From Planctomycetota bacterium (GTDB taxonomy: Bacteria; Planctomycetota; MHYJ01; WSZJ01; JACPWG01): 64,000 nucleotides of DNA. The notes beneath the pieces are model-generated. The model did not search any database and had not been told where the DNA came from. It saw only the letters and a list, made by a program, of their open reading frames with translations. A program made the position numbers and the translations under genes. The DNA lies in the NCBI GenBank assembly GCA_016197205.1, contig JACPWG010000023.1:158096-222095 (forward strand), written 5' to 3'. This document shows, one piece after another, positions 8,963 to 17,622 of the stretch (its first letter is position 1; each line of letters begins with the position of its first letter).

Positions 8963-9280
8963 TGGGGCTTCAATCTAGGTTCTGTGGGTTCTTGGTGGCT
9001 CTCGCGGCCCCGACCCGCCTCGAAAGCCTGGGGGTGGAGAACGAAGGCTCAATTCTCAATGAGCAAGGTTCAAGCAATGCTCAAGACTCCATGCTCAACG
9101 CCTTATTCGCGTGCGTGACCGAATCTCCGGAAATCCGCTGAGGAACCAGGTCTGGAAAGATCGGCGTTGGGGGCTCCGTCCTCTCTGAGCCTTGAACCTT
9201 GAGTCTTGATTGAGCCTTGTTCATTGAGCCTTGAAAATTTGAATCCGCGACGCACCCACAGGATCGATGTTGAAGCCCCA
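8963..9280. repeat. 318-bp element with imperfect terminal inverted repeats
   Basis: The left end (TGGGGCTTCAA at 8963, CTGTGGGT ending 8989) and the right end (ACCCACAG from 9254, TTGAAGCCCCA ending 9280) are inverted repeats matching at about 22 of 27 positions. The interior holds a second inverted pair built from GGCTCAA/TTGAGCC blocks (about 9047-9095 against 9186-9232). The right end recurs at about 61149-61185, next to the CBS gene. No coding capacity is seen. It fills the gap between the kinase and the HtrA-like gene. Confidence 0.55.
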
Positions 9281-9336
9281 CTAGGTTGCCGCTTCCCACA
9301 GTCCGGCCACGCGCCCCCCTCGCCACGCGCCCCCCC

Positions 9337-10950
9337 TCACCACCGCCACCACACGCCGAGCTGCTCCTCCATGCCATACCCCAGCCGCCCCGGCGGAACG
9401 ACCAGCTCGATGCGGCCGCCGGCCCGTTCGACCGTGAGCCCCACCGAAACGGCTTTCCGGTCCTCCGCGCGGACGCGCGCCTCGAAAAGATCCAGGGCGC
9501 GCTCGATCGGCTGGCCGTCATACACCAGCAGCACGTCCCCCCTCCGGAGCCCCGACGCGTCCGCCGGACTCCCTGCCACGACGTTCGTCACGCGGACCCG
9601 AAAACCGAAGCGGTAGCCGAGCGGCCCGAAGGTCAGCTCGCTCGCCCCCGCCAGGAGGCACAGCGTGGCGAGAATCGTCGCAAAGACGCGGTGGCGATGG
9701 ATCCGCCGGCTCACCCGGTACACCAGCGCCGCCGGGCGGGCATGAATGACTTCCCCGGCAAGCCGGCGCTCCAGGTCCTCCGCGAGCGCCCGCGCCGACG
9801 CATACCGCCGGGCCGGGTTCTTCGCCATCGCCGTCGAGACGATCGTTTCCAAATCCGGGTCGAGGCCCGCGACCCGGCGACGAAGAGGCTCCGGCTCGTC
9901 CAGGAGCACGGTGTTCAGCAGCTTGAGCTGATTCGTCCCCTCGAAGGGGGGCGAGCCGCAGAGCATCTCGTACAGCACGGCCCCGAGCGAGTAGAGGTCG
10001 CTCGCGGGCCCGAGCCGCGAGCCGTCCCCGTCCGCTTGCTCGGGGGACATGTACACGACCGTACCCATGATCTGCCCCGTCCGCGTCAGCCGGCTGTCGG
10101 CATCCAGGTCCTTCGCGAGGCCGAAGTCCGCCAAAAGGACGCGAAAGGCCGTCGCGGGGAGAGGCGGCGCGGAGGGCACGACCGCATCCGACGCCGCGGC
10201 GAGCGGGAGCGCGGCGGCCGGCGGGACGACCACGGCGCCGGCCTCGGGGTCTCCGCGCGCGAGGAGGAGATTCGCGGGCTTGATGTCCCGGTGGACGAGC
10301 CCCTGCTCGTGCGTGAAGGCAAGCGCACGCGCGGCCTCCCGCGCAATGCGGAGCGCGGCCTCCGTCGGAAGCCGCCCCATGCGGTGAAGGAGGGCCTGCA
10401 GGCTCTCCCCCTCGATCAGCTCCATGGTGAAGAAGGGCTTGCCCTCGACCTCCCCGACCTCGTGGATCGGCACGATGTTGGGGTGGGAAAGCCGGGCCGC
10501 CACGCGCGCCTCCCGCTGAAAGCGCAGGCGCGCCTCCTCCGAGAGCCCCTCCCCTTCGAGCAGCACCTTGAGCGCGACCGTCCGCTGCAGCTCCTTGTCG
10601 AGCGCGCGGTACACCACGCCCATCCCCCCGCGGCCGAGCACGCGCACCAGCCGATACCGCCCGAAGTCCCGGCCTCCCGCGCCGAGCAGGAGCTCCGTCG
10701 GGCCCTCCGACGCGGGCGCCACGCGCGCGAGCTCCCCTTCGACGGGCCGGAGGATGGTGGCCTGCGTGGAGGGGTCCGGCGCGGGCACGGGCGCGGACGA
10801 ACCGTCGAGAGGCGCACCGGCGGCGCGCGGGCCCGCGGGCACTGTCGGCGGGCAGGTGCGCCGCGGCTCGGAGCGCGCGGCGTCGGGAGCGGGCCCTTCC
10901 GACCCCGGCGACGGGCCCCCGCTCAGAGCATCCCCTTGTCCTTGTACCAT
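9337..10950 (-). CDS. Ser/Thr protein kinase with C-terminal PDZ domain
   Basis: 537 residues. A Pro/Ala-rich N-terminus of about 95 residues precedes a Hanks kinase: glycine loop GRGGMGVVYRA, Lys128 in VALKV, catalytic HRDIKPANLL (220-229), and DFG at 275-277. A low-complexity insert of about 35 residues sits between HRD and DFG. After the kinase comes one membrane helix (FATILATLCLLAGASEL, about 420-440). The C-terminal PDZ domain (VTNVVAGSPADASGLRRGDVLL) would be outside the membrane. The gene overlaps the end of the epimerase gene by 28 bases, so translation is probably coupled. The architecture is a membrane receptor kinase; the ligand is unknown. Confidence 0.9.
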   Translation of the reverse strand: MVQGQGDALSGGPSPGSEGPAPDAARSEPRRTCPPTVPAGPRAAGAPLDGSSAPVPAPDPSTQATILRPVEGELARVAPASEGPTELLLGAGGRDFGRYRLVRVLGRGGMGVVYRALDKELQRTVALKVLLEGEGLSEEARLRFQREARVAARLSHPNIVPIHEVGEVEGKPFFTMELIEGESLQALLHRMGRLPTEAALRIAREAARALAFTHEQGLVHRDIKPANLLLARGDPEAGAVVVPPAAALPLAAASDAVVPSAPPLPATAFRVLLADFGLAKDLDADSRLTRTGQIMGTVVYMSPEQADGDGSRLGPASDLYSLGAVLYEMLCGSPPFEGTNQLKLLNTVLLDEPEPLRRRVAGLDPDLETIVSTAMAKNPARRYASARALAEDLERRLAGEVIHARPAALVYRVSRRIHRHRVFATILATLCLLAGASELTFGPLGYRFGFRVRVTNVVAGSPADASGLRRGDVLLVYDGQPIERALDLFEARVRAEDRKAVSVGLTVERAGGRIELVVPPGRLGYGMEEQLGVWWRW

Positions 10951-11906
10951 TGGAACGTCCTCTGGATCGTCTCGGCGAACGGCCGCGGCCGGAACGCCAG
11001 CGTGCCCGCCGCCTTGTTGGCGTCATAGAAGAGGTGCAGCCCGCCGAGCACGGCCATCTCGCGCGTCACGAGCGGATGCTTGTGCGTCAGGAAGCGCGCA
11101 TGCAGCTCCAGCGCCCCGGCCGCGAGCCACAGCACGGCGGTCGGCGCGCGGAAGGACGGCGCCGGGACGCCCACCTCGCGGGCGACCTTGCGGAAGATCT
11201 CCTCCCACGACAGGTTCTCGCCGCCGAGAATGTAGCGCTCCCCTTTCCGCCCCTTCTCGAAGGCGGCGAGGTGCCCGTCCACGACGTCGTCGACGTCGAC
11301 CACGCTGGTCCCGCCGGACGTGTACGCGGGCAGGGCGCGGCGGTGGATGTCGCGGATCACGCGCCCGCTCTGGAACCGATAGTCGCCGGGCCCGAAGACC
11401 GCCGAGGGGTTCACGATCACCGCGTCAAGTCCGCGCGCGACCGCGGCTCGGACCTCCTCTTCGGCCTCGTGCTTCGTCTTGAAGTAGTTGATCTTCGCCG
11501 ATGCCGGGCTGAAGGGCAGGAGCTCGTCCGCCGGCCCGTACGGGGTCGGGATGCCGACGGCGGCGACGGAGCTGGTGTGGACCAGGCGCTTCACGCGGGC
11601 GTCGAGCGCGGCCTGGACGACGTTGCGGGTCCCTTCCACGTTGATGCGCCGCTGCGCGTCCGCCTCCGCCCGCCAGAAGGAGAGGGAGGCCGCGAGGTGA
11701 AAGACCGCGTCCGCGCCGCGCATGGCCGGAGCCAGGGTCGCGGGCTCCGTGACGTCCCCGACGTGGTGCGTCAGCTCCAGGCCCTCGAGCGGCGCCAGGG
11801 GGGAGGCGGCGCGCCGAAGAATGGCGACCTCCCAGCCGCGGTCGCGAAGGGCGCGGCAGAGGCGCGCGCCGAGGAAGCCGGTCGCTCCGGTCACGAGGGC
11901 TTTCAT
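10923..11906 (-). CDS. NAD(P)-dependent epimerase/dehydratase (extended SDR, HpnA-like)
   Basis: 327 residues. The N-terminal Rossmann motif TGATGFLG (7-14) marks an extended SDR. HTSSVAAVG supplies the catalytic Ser, and Tyr-x-x-x-Lys appears as YFKTK. The C-terminal region (LSWEEIFRKVAREVGVPAP and HLFYDANKAAGTLAFRPRPF) resembles the dihydroflavonol-reductase-like and hopanoid-associated sugar epimerase groups. GGGAGGA stands just before the ATG. It is the middle gene of a reverse-strand operon with an acyltransferase upstream and a kinase downstream, which suggests a role in lipid or envelope modification. The substrate cannot be read from the sequence. Confidence 0.85.
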   Translation of the reverse strand: MKALVTGATGFLGARLCRALRDRGWEVAILRRAASPLAPLEGLELTHHVGDVTEPATLAPAMRGADAVFHLAASLSFWRAEADAQRRINVEGTRNVVQAALDARVKRLVHTSSVAAVGIPTPYGPADELLPFSPASAKINYFKTKHEAEEEVRAAVARGLDAVIVNPSAVFGPGDYRFQSGRVIRDIHRRALPAYTSGGTSVVDVDDVVDGHLAAFEKGRKGERYILGGENLSWEEIFRKVAREVGVPAPSFRAPTAVLWLAAGALELHARFLTHKHPLVTREMAVLGGLHLFYDANKAAGTLAFRPRPFAETIQRTFQWYKDKGML

Positions 11907-11971
11907 GTGTCCTCCCGGGATCGTGTGGGTTCGGATACGAGTTCGTTCCGTCGCGGGCGGCCGCGCACGGG

Positions 11972-12769
11972 TCAGACGTTCGACGGGCCGGCGCCGAGCC
12001 GGGCTTCGGCGGTGAGGTCCTCGAGCGCGCGTTCGAGTCGTGCCCGCGCGGCCTCGCGCACGGCGACGCGGTCAGCGGCCTCCGCGCCGGTGCCGTAGCG
12101 CGGCACCCGGATCGGCTCTCCCCAGGCCACGCGCGCGCGCGTGAAGGGCACGGGGAGCTGGAACCGGTCCCACGAGGGGAGTCGGACCGCCTCCCGGAGC
12201 GCGCACGCGAGCGGCAGGATCGGAAGCCCGCTGCGCTCGGCGGCGAGGATGACGCCCGACTGGACCCGGTGCCGCGGACCGAGCGGGCCGTCGGGCGTGA
12301 TCACCGGGGACACGCCGGAGCGGGCGGCGCGGAGCAGCGCGAGGAGACCGGCGGCTCCGCCGCGCGTGGTCGAGCCGCGGACCGGTTCGGCGCCGAAGCG
12401 GCCGAAGAAGCGCGCGAGCAGCTCGCCGTCGCGGCTGGGGCTGACGAGCGGGGCGCAGCGCAGCCCCTTCCAGCGGAAGCGCGAGCCGAGGTAGTGCGTG
12501 AGGATGAAGAGCTGGTCGTGCCAGAGGGCGAGGATGCCGCCGTGCCCGCGGCCGAGGAGGACGGAGCGGGGGAGGTCGGCCCGCACCTCTTCGACGTCGA
12601 TCGTGCGACCGACGAGCGTGACGAGGAGGTAGGCGAGGCCGGGGACGAAGCCGACGACCCGCGGGTCGCGGCCCGCGGCGCGTAGCAGGCGGGAGAGCGG
12701 GCCGCGCCGTCGGGGGCGGCGGTCATCCTCGCGGGCTGGGAGCGGCGGAAACGGCGGGGCGTCGAGCAC
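11972..12769 (-). CDS. Lysophospholipid acyltransferase family protein (DUF374-like)
   Basis: 265 residues. The motifs are those of the DUF374 branch of the glycerolipid acyltransferases: ALWHDQLFILTHYLG with the His/Asp pair, PLVSPSRDGELLARFFGRFG, the segment RGSTTRGGAAGLLALLR, and ITPDGPLGPRHRVQSGVI. One hydrophobic stretch (VVGFVPGLAYLLVTLVG) near residue 40 probably anchors it at the cytoplasmic face. The likely reaction is acyl transfer to a lipid acceptor such as a lipid A or ornithine-lipid precursor; which one is unknown. It is the first gene of the three-gene operon with the epimerase (66-base gap) and the PDZ kinase. Confidence 0.8.
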   Translation of the reverse strand: MLDAPPFPPLPAREDDRRPRRRGPLSRLLRAAGRDPRVVGFVPGLAYLLVTLVGRTIDVEEVRADLPRSVLLGRGHGGILALWHDQLFILTHYLGSRFRWKGLRCAPLVSPSRDGELLARFFGRFGAEPVRGSTTRGGAAGLLALLRAARSGVSPVITPDGPLGPRHRVQSGVILAAERSGLPILPLACALREAVRLPSWDRFQLPVPFTRARVAWGEPIRVPRYGTGAEAADRVAVREAARARLERALEDLTAEARLGAGPSNV

Positions 12770-12909
12770 GGGCGACGACCTTGGTCTCGGGACGGCGAGG
12801 GCCCGCGCAGAAATCGCTGCGCACGCGTTGACCTCGGGGCTCCGGAAGGCGCGGGGCTTCCGGCCTGCGCGGAGCGACGGGAGTGCATGCAGTTTTTTTT
12901 GAAGGGGCC

Positions 12910-13182
12910 TCAGTCCACGAGCACTTCATCGGCGGTGCGGTGGAGCCCGTTGATGACAAGGACCGTGACCAGTTCCCGGTCCTCTTTTTTTTCCAGGCGG
13001 TCGATGTGTGTGCGGATGTCGACCAGCTTGAGCCGGATTTCCTTTTCCGCGCGGTCGACGGCCTTTGCCACCTCGGGGTTCGCCCGCTTGATGGCGCGTA
13101 CCTTATCGAAGATCGAGAGTGCGATGTCGCGGATGTCCGGGTTGGACGAATCCGCGGCGCTTTTCTTGGGACTTGCGGGCAT
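12910..13182 (-). CDS. Small coiled-coil hypothetical protein
   Basis: 90 residues from the ATG at 13182. An in-frame GTG nine bases earlier is less likely, because AAGGAG is 8 bases from the ATG but overlaps the GTG context. After a short Ser/Lys-rich N-terminus, residues 15-85 are almost entirely helical and charged (AKAVDRAEKEIRLKLVDI, DRLEKKEDRELVT), which suggests a coiled coil or helical hairpin. No signal peptide or membrane helix is seen. The family is not recognised. It lies alone, facing away from the sigma-54 promoter region. Confidence 0.6.
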   Translation of the reverse strand: MPASPKKSAADSSNPDIRDIALSIFDKVRAIKRANPEVAKAVDRAEKEIRLKLVDIRTHIDRLEKKEDRELVTVLVINGLHRTADEVLVD

Positions 13183-13502
13183 GGGTGGCACTCCTTAGAG
13201 AGGACGATCGGGTCGCGCGCCCCGTGGAAAGCCTACCAGAAGGAGGCGGCTGATTTCAAGTAGAGCAACATCGATGACCAGAGGCCATGGGCATCGAGCC
13301 TTGGGGGCCGCTGCGGAACGAAGGGCTGCGAAGGCCGCCACCAGCCGCAATTCGCAGTGTGGATTCGTTTCCGATCGGTAACGGACGAAGACTCCCGGTA
13401 ACGAAAATCAGGCACCAGAAGCCCCCCTGCGAACGTCGCGACGCATAATTATTCATACTTAACATGCTTAATTGCATTGCTTTACGTTTTTCGCACGGCA
13501 GT

Positions 13503-13519
13503 CTGGCATAGGCGTTGCT
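13503..13519 (+). promoter_or_regulatory. Sigma-54 (-24/-12) promoter
   Basis: CTGGCATAGGCGTTGCT matches the sigma-54 consensus YTGGCAYRNNNNTTGCW at every position. It lies 75 bases before the ATG of the first CGGHES-type secreted protein, in the correct direction. The 60 bases upstream are AT-rich (ATTATTCATACTTAAC and similar), unlike the rest of the window, as is usual for activator and IHF-type sites. No sigma-54 activator gene is present in the window. Confidence 0.7.
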
Positions 13520-13593
13520 TAAGGGGAGGACGTCCTCAGCGCGAGATTGCGAGGAATGAGAACATCGACGGTTACGAGGTAGGAGAAACGAAG

Positions 13594-13926
13594 ATGCGAA
13601 ACCTTATGCTGGCTCTGGTGGTGGTCGGAGTGGTGGTTGCCCTGGCGCCGGCGGCGATGGCCTGCGGAGGACACGAATCACGCGCGGCTGACTGCCTGGA
13701 GCGGCTCTTCGGGAGCGACGGGTCGCACGTCTCGGGCATGAGCGATCACGCCCTCACGGTGACGGTCGACGGCCAGAGCCAGACGGCCCACGGCACGGAG
13801 CAGAACATGATCGACCAGCTCTCGGACTTCCTCCTGAGCCACGGCGTCACCCAGTCCTCGGCCGACCCCTGCGATCGCACCTCGAACGCCCAGAACGTCT
13901 TCGAGTCCAACAACCTGGCCGGCTAA
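13594..13926 (+). CDS. Small secreted CGGHESRAADC protein, copy A
   Basis: 110 residues from the ATG at 13594, chosen over an upstream in-frame start because AGGAG precedes it and a signal peptide follows (LALVVVGVVVALAPAAMA). The mature protein begins CGGHESRAADCLERLFGSDG and has three Cys residues. It ends with a PCDRTSNAQNVFESNNLAG tail. The Cys at the cleavage site could be lipidated, but the preceding residues are not a standard lipobox. It is nearly identical, past the signal peptide, to the gene at 14601. The family is not recognised. A sigma-54 promoter and a strong terminator make it a single-gene unit, probably highly expressed under a specific signal. Confidence 0.75.
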   Translation: MRNLMLALVVVGVVVALAPAAMACGGHESRAADCLERLFGSDGSHVSGMSDHALTVTVDGQSQTAHGTEQNMIDQLSDFLLSHGVTQSSADPCDRTSNAQNVFESNNLAG

Positions 13927-13960
13927 GCCCCGAAGTTCACCAAGCCTCCGGTCCTGAGAT

Positions 13961-14006
13961 GAGGCCGATGTCCCTACCCCCAGGGACATCGGCCTCTCTA
14001 TTTTTA
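13961..14006 (+). terminator. Rho-independent terminator of copy A
   Basis: GAGGCCGATGTCCCT pairs perfectly with AGGGACATCGGCCTC over 15 bp, across a 6-base C-rich loop. The T-rich run TCTATTTTT follows. It lies 34 bases after the TAA of the gene. Confidence 0.85.
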
Positions 14007-14600
14007 GGCTGTGCCATGCCCCGAAATCGTTGGCGCCGCAGCGCGAATCGTTCCGGGGAAGAACACGCTCCGAAGCTCCCGCGCCTGTCGACCGGAGCGC
14101 ACAGCGCGAAGGTGGGGAGGCGGGAGCGAAGGCGGGTGCCGTCCTTTGATTGCGGCCACCGGCCGGGTTCGGCTTCAGATCGGGCGGCGTGCGGGTCCTA
14201 GGGGGTAGCGTCCGGGCGCAGAGCCAGGCCTCGTTCCCACCCTCCTGACAACACCGCCCAGCAACCAAGCGCATCCACCCACAAGTTCCGCCCCTACGAA
14301 CCTACCCGATCGACGCGTGCACTCCAGATCTGAATCGAGCCTCCTGCGCGTTCCCTCGCTCCTCATTTCGATTCCTTTCGTAACGCGGCGCATGCGCGGG
14401 GGCGTTACCGAATGTGACGTCGCCGCCGATCGGACCCGCGATCCGGGGCGGATGCGAATGAATGTGAATTCACAACAACATACGCACAATTGCTTTGCGC
14501 ACGTTCTAATTCTGCACGGCTTACGAATTGCGATACTCGTTTTCTGTCTTGAGGATACTGGACTGGAAACAGAAACGGGGTCAGCAAAAGGAGAAACCTA
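14007..14600. other. Intergenic region upstream of copy B
   Basis: The first part is GC-rich with no supported gene. The last 150 bases (about 14450-14600) become AT-rich, like the region before copy A, and presumably carry the promoter. I looked for a second sigma-54 site here and found none that keeps both the GG and GC elements at the right spacing. Confidence 0.4.
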
Positions 14601-14936
14601 ATGCGCACGTTCGCTCTCGCGATGGTGGTGGCGGTTGGACTGGTTGCCCTGACGTCCGCGCCTGTCCTGGCCTGCGGCGGACACGAATCCCGCGCGGCGG
14701 ACTGCCTGGAACGGCTCTTCGGAAGCGACGGCTCGCATGTCTCCGGCATGAGCGATCACGCCCTCACCGTGACGGTCGATGGACAGAGCCAGACGGCCCA
14801 CGGGACTGAGCAGAACATGATCGATCAGCTCTCGGACTTTCTCCTGAGCCACGGCATCACGCAGACCAGCACCGACCCCTGCGATCGCACCTCGAACGCG
14901 CAAAACATCTTCGAGTCCAACAACCTCGCGGGGTAG
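14601..14936 (+). CDS. Small secreted CGGHESRAADC protein, copy B
   Basis: 111 residues. AGGAGAAAC precedes the ATG. The signal peptide (ALAMVVAVGLVALTSAPVLA) differs from that of copy A. The mature part is nearly identical: only a handful of changes near the C-terminus, such as GVTQSSADP to GITQTSTDP. Strong conservation of the mature part with diverged leaders, promoters and terminators suggests either purifying selection on an exported small protein or gene conversion between the two copies. Function is unknown. The three Cys residues are conserved. Confidence 0.75.
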   Translation: MRTFALAMVVAVGLVALTSAPVLACGGHESRAADCLERLFGSDGSHVSGMSDHALTVTVDGQSQTAHGTEQNMIDQLSDFLLSHGITQTSTDPCDRTSNAQNIFESNNLAG

Positions 14937-14982
14937 CCGAAGCAAGCGCCTTCGACAGAATCGACCAGACCAGAAAAAAACG

Positions 14983-15024
14983 AGGCCGGCGTCCTGGCAA
15001 CGGGACGCCGGCCTCGCTCGTTTC
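14983..15024. terminator. Terminator of copy B (possibly bidirectional)
   Basis: GAGGCCGGCGTCC pairs with GGACGCCGGCCTC across a short loop, 46 bases after the TAG of copy B. An A-run (AGAAAAAAACGAGG) precedes it, so it could also work on the reverse strand. The stem design resembles the copy A terminator but the sequence differs. Confidence 0.7.
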
Positions 15025-15179
15025 GGCCAGCACGCGCAGGCGCCAGACGACTCGATCCAAGCACGCGCTGCCGGACTACGGACGGCGCGCCCCTCCGGCC
15101 CCGGCGCCGCCCCCGGCCGCACCCCCCGCCCCGCCGCCGAAGTGTCCGCAGCGACGGCTGGTCCGCTGCCGCCCGGGCT

Positions 15180-15807
15180 CCCTGCAGCCGAGCCAGAACA
15201 AACTTCACGAATCCCTCTCCGCCCAGCACCAGCCCAGCCACGGCCCGCTCGAAGGGGCTCACGGGCTTCTCCCCTTTCCCCGCTTCCACGAATGCCCGAT
15301 AGGTGTCGCGGCTCCCGTCGAATGCTGCCGGCGTCGGCCCCGTGGTCACCCAATCGACAGGCGCGGGCCCGCCGACCTAGGTGCGATAGCTGGACCACCG
15401 GTACCGTTCGGCGGGCCGGGTCAGCTTTGCCCGATTCGGGTTCAAGTGAGTGTAGCGCGCACACTCCAGGAAAGAAGGGCCGTCTTCTACAAGGATGGCC
15501 TTGAAGCGTCCCTGCCAGAGATGGCCCACTCGGCGGTGCCGGAAATTGAAATTGCGAACGTAGTCCCATTTGACGTGCCGCATCCATCGGGAGAGCTCAC
15601 CGCGCGGCGTGGCGAGGCGGAGGTGAAAGTGGTTCGGCATGAGGCAGAAGGCGTGAACGACGAGCACTCCCTCCCCGACCCAGAAGGCGATGCGGTCGAG
15701 GAAGTTCTTCCGGTCCTCGTCATCAAGAAGGTGGGCATCCGCGCCACGCCGCGCCTCATCACCTGGTACAGCGCCCCTGGGAATTCAACCCGTACTGCAC
15801 GGCTCAT
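15180..15807 (-). pseudogene. REP-associated tyrosine transposase (IS200/Y1-like), broken
   Basis: The reconstructed protein starts MSRAVRVEFPGALYQVMRRG, as RAYT proteins do. A frameshift near 15740 moves to the frame reading LDDEDRKNFLDRIAFW, followed by the HUH motif MPNHFHL and the segment VGHLWQGRFKAILVED. It continues through YTHLNPNRAKL and WSSYRT to an in-frame TAG at 15377-15379. The same frame then resumes with DTYRAFVEAGKGEKPVSPFE and GEGFVKFVLARL, the normal C-terminal region. So there is one frameshift and one nonsense codon and the gene is dead. Intact members cut single-stranded DNA at REP hairpins, which matters because REP-like units occur in this window. Confidence 0.8.
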
Positions 15808-15947
15808 GCGCCCAGACTACACGAGACCTCGCGGTGTCAAGCGCACAGTTGAATATTAAGAATGGGATGAGAAGGCCAGCTCCCGCGGGGTATCATTGCT
15901 GATCCCCAGGGGCAACCGGGCTTGACGCCCAGAAGTGGAGGCTGGCC

Positions 15948-17066
15948 GTGAACGAGTCCACAGTAGTGAAACCGTCCGTGCAAGAAACGATGGGCTTGGA
16001 CCTCGGCGACCGCGAGAGCCGGTATTGCATCATCGACGCAAGCGCGATGGTGCTCTCGAAGGGACGGCTTCCCACGACAAAAAAAGCACTCGCGAAACTG
16101 TGTGCGGAGCACAAGCCCCTGCTGGTCGCGCTCGAGGCTGGAACCCACTCCGCGTGGGTGAGTCGAAGCTTCACGAGGGCGGGGCACTCCGTGCTCGTGG
16201 CGAACCCGAGGAAGCTCCGTATCATCTACGACACGCACCGCAAGAACGACGCGGAGGATGCGGAACTCCTCGCGCGAGTCGCTCGACTGGACCCGAAGCT
16301 GCTCTCCCCGATCCACCATCGCGACGCCGCCTCGCAGAGCGACTGGGCGCTGCTTCGCTCCCGCGACGTGCTGGTCGCCGCTCGGACGAAGTTGATCCAT
16401 CATGCGGGTGGAAGCGTGAAGTCGACGGGTGGCCGTCTGTCTGCATGCTCGACCGGCGCCTTCAGCACTCGCGTTGCCGATGAGTTGCCCGAGGAATTGC
16501 GCGCCGCCCTGGCACCCGTTGTCGACCAGGTCACTTCTCTGACGAAGCAGATCCGGGAGTTCGATCGCGTAGTGTTGGACTTGACGGTCAACAAGCATCC
16601 GCATGCGGCAAGACTCGCAACCGTCCCCGGCGTAGGAGCCCTCACCGCGCCGGCGTACGTTCTGACGATCGAAGAGCCGCAGCGATTCTCGAAGAGCCGC
16701 TCGGTGGCCGCGTACCTCGGGCTGGTACCGCGACAGGGGGACTCGGGCAACAGCACTCCGCAACTTCGAATCACGAAGGCGGGCGACTCCATGCTGCGGA
16801 AACTCCTGGTGGGCTCCGCACAGTACACGCTCGGACCGTTTGGACCGGACAGCGATCTGCGCCGGTGGGGACTCGCCCTCGCCGAACGAGTAAGAAAGCA
16901 GCGCCTGCGCCCGGCGGACCCCAACGTGCACCGGATCCCTCCGGGGATCCTCAACGAGTGCGAATGGAAGCATGACAGGTTAGGGTCCTCTCGGCGAATG
17001 CTTGACGCCGGAACGTTGACTCCACGCGATGTCGATCCACTGGAACGAGTGCTCTCCAGAGTGTAG
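15948..17066 (+). CDS. IS110 family transposase
   Basis: 372 residues. The N-terminal DEDD (RuvC-like) domain shows MGLDLGDRESRYCII, ALEAGTHSAW and THRKNDAEDAELLAR. The C-terminal transposase_20 domain shows TVPGVGALTAPAYVL, RSVAAYLGLVP and ITKAGDSMLRKLLV with the catalytic Ser. The last 60 residues after ALAERVRKQ do not resemble the usual IS110 end and may have drifted, so activity is uncertain. IS110 elements lack terminal inverted repeats and are guided by a bridge RNA from their ends. The flanking 15850-15947 and 17067-17300 are where such RNA would be encoded, but I cannot define its structure by eye. Confidence 0.85.
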   Translation: MNESTVVKPSVQETMGLDLGDRESRYCIIDASAMVLSKGRLPTTKKALAKLCAEHKPLLVALEAGTHSAWVSRSFTRAGHSVLVANPRKLRIIYDTHRKNDAEDAELLARVARLDPKLLSPIHHRDAASQSDWALLRSRDVLVAARTKLIHHAGGSVKSTGGRLSACSTGAFSTRVADELPEELRAALAPVVDQVTSLTKQIREFDRVVLDLTVNKHPHAARLATVPGVGALTAPAYVLTIEEPQRFSKSRSVAAYLGLVPRQGDSGNSTPQLRITKAGDSMLRKLLVGSAQYTLGPFGPDSDLRRWGLALAERVRKQRLRPADPNVHRIPPGILNECEWKHDRLGSSRRMLDAGTLTPRDVDPLERVLSRV

Positions 17067-17622
17067 CGATGCGTCGAGCGCCCTGAGCAGCGAGGCGCAC
17101 TGTAGCGGTCACCAGAAGTGGCCGAGGGTACTGCGTAGGAAAGCCCGGCAGCGGTTGGTAGCGCAGGGGTCACTTCGGGCCCAACCAAAACGAGCGGGGA
17201 ACTCACGACTCGCACAGTGGGTCGGTTCATGTGGGCGCAGGTGTCCGCAGCAGCCGGAGTGTCTCCGGCAGCCAGCGAGGAGTTCTATGCGCGAGCCAAG
17301 GCCAACTTGACAGCGGACGCGTGACCCCGGATCCAAGCTTGGCTTTGGAGGGAGGGGTGCTCCGGAGAGGGATCCGTTGCCAGTGAAGGAATACGGCGTT
17401 TCGAATCCGCCGTCGGATTTGGCTTTGACCAGGGGCCAGCCCCTGGACCCTGCTTCCCTGGCCATGGAGAGAGCCGCGTTTTGCTTGTTTGGCGTCGGTG
17501 GGAGCCACCGGGGAGACATCGGTGGGTGTGTTGCGTTACCCCCTCGACAGCGAAAGCGGAAAGGCACCACGTTGCCTTGACAGTTATGGCCTTCTCATGG
17601 GACGAAGGACGACTCGCTGAAA
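17067..17622. other. Intergenic region after IS110, no gene seen
   Basis: About 555 bases with no supported reading frame. It probably includes the right end of the IS110 element. The palindromic stretch CCAGGGGCCAGCCCCTGG at about 17429-17446 is the only local structure that stands out. Confidence 0.35.

Noticed and set aside
14440..14600. Second sigma-54 promoter before copy B
   Set aside because: No sequence keeps both the GG and GC dinucleotides at the correct 10-base spacing with the flanking consensus.
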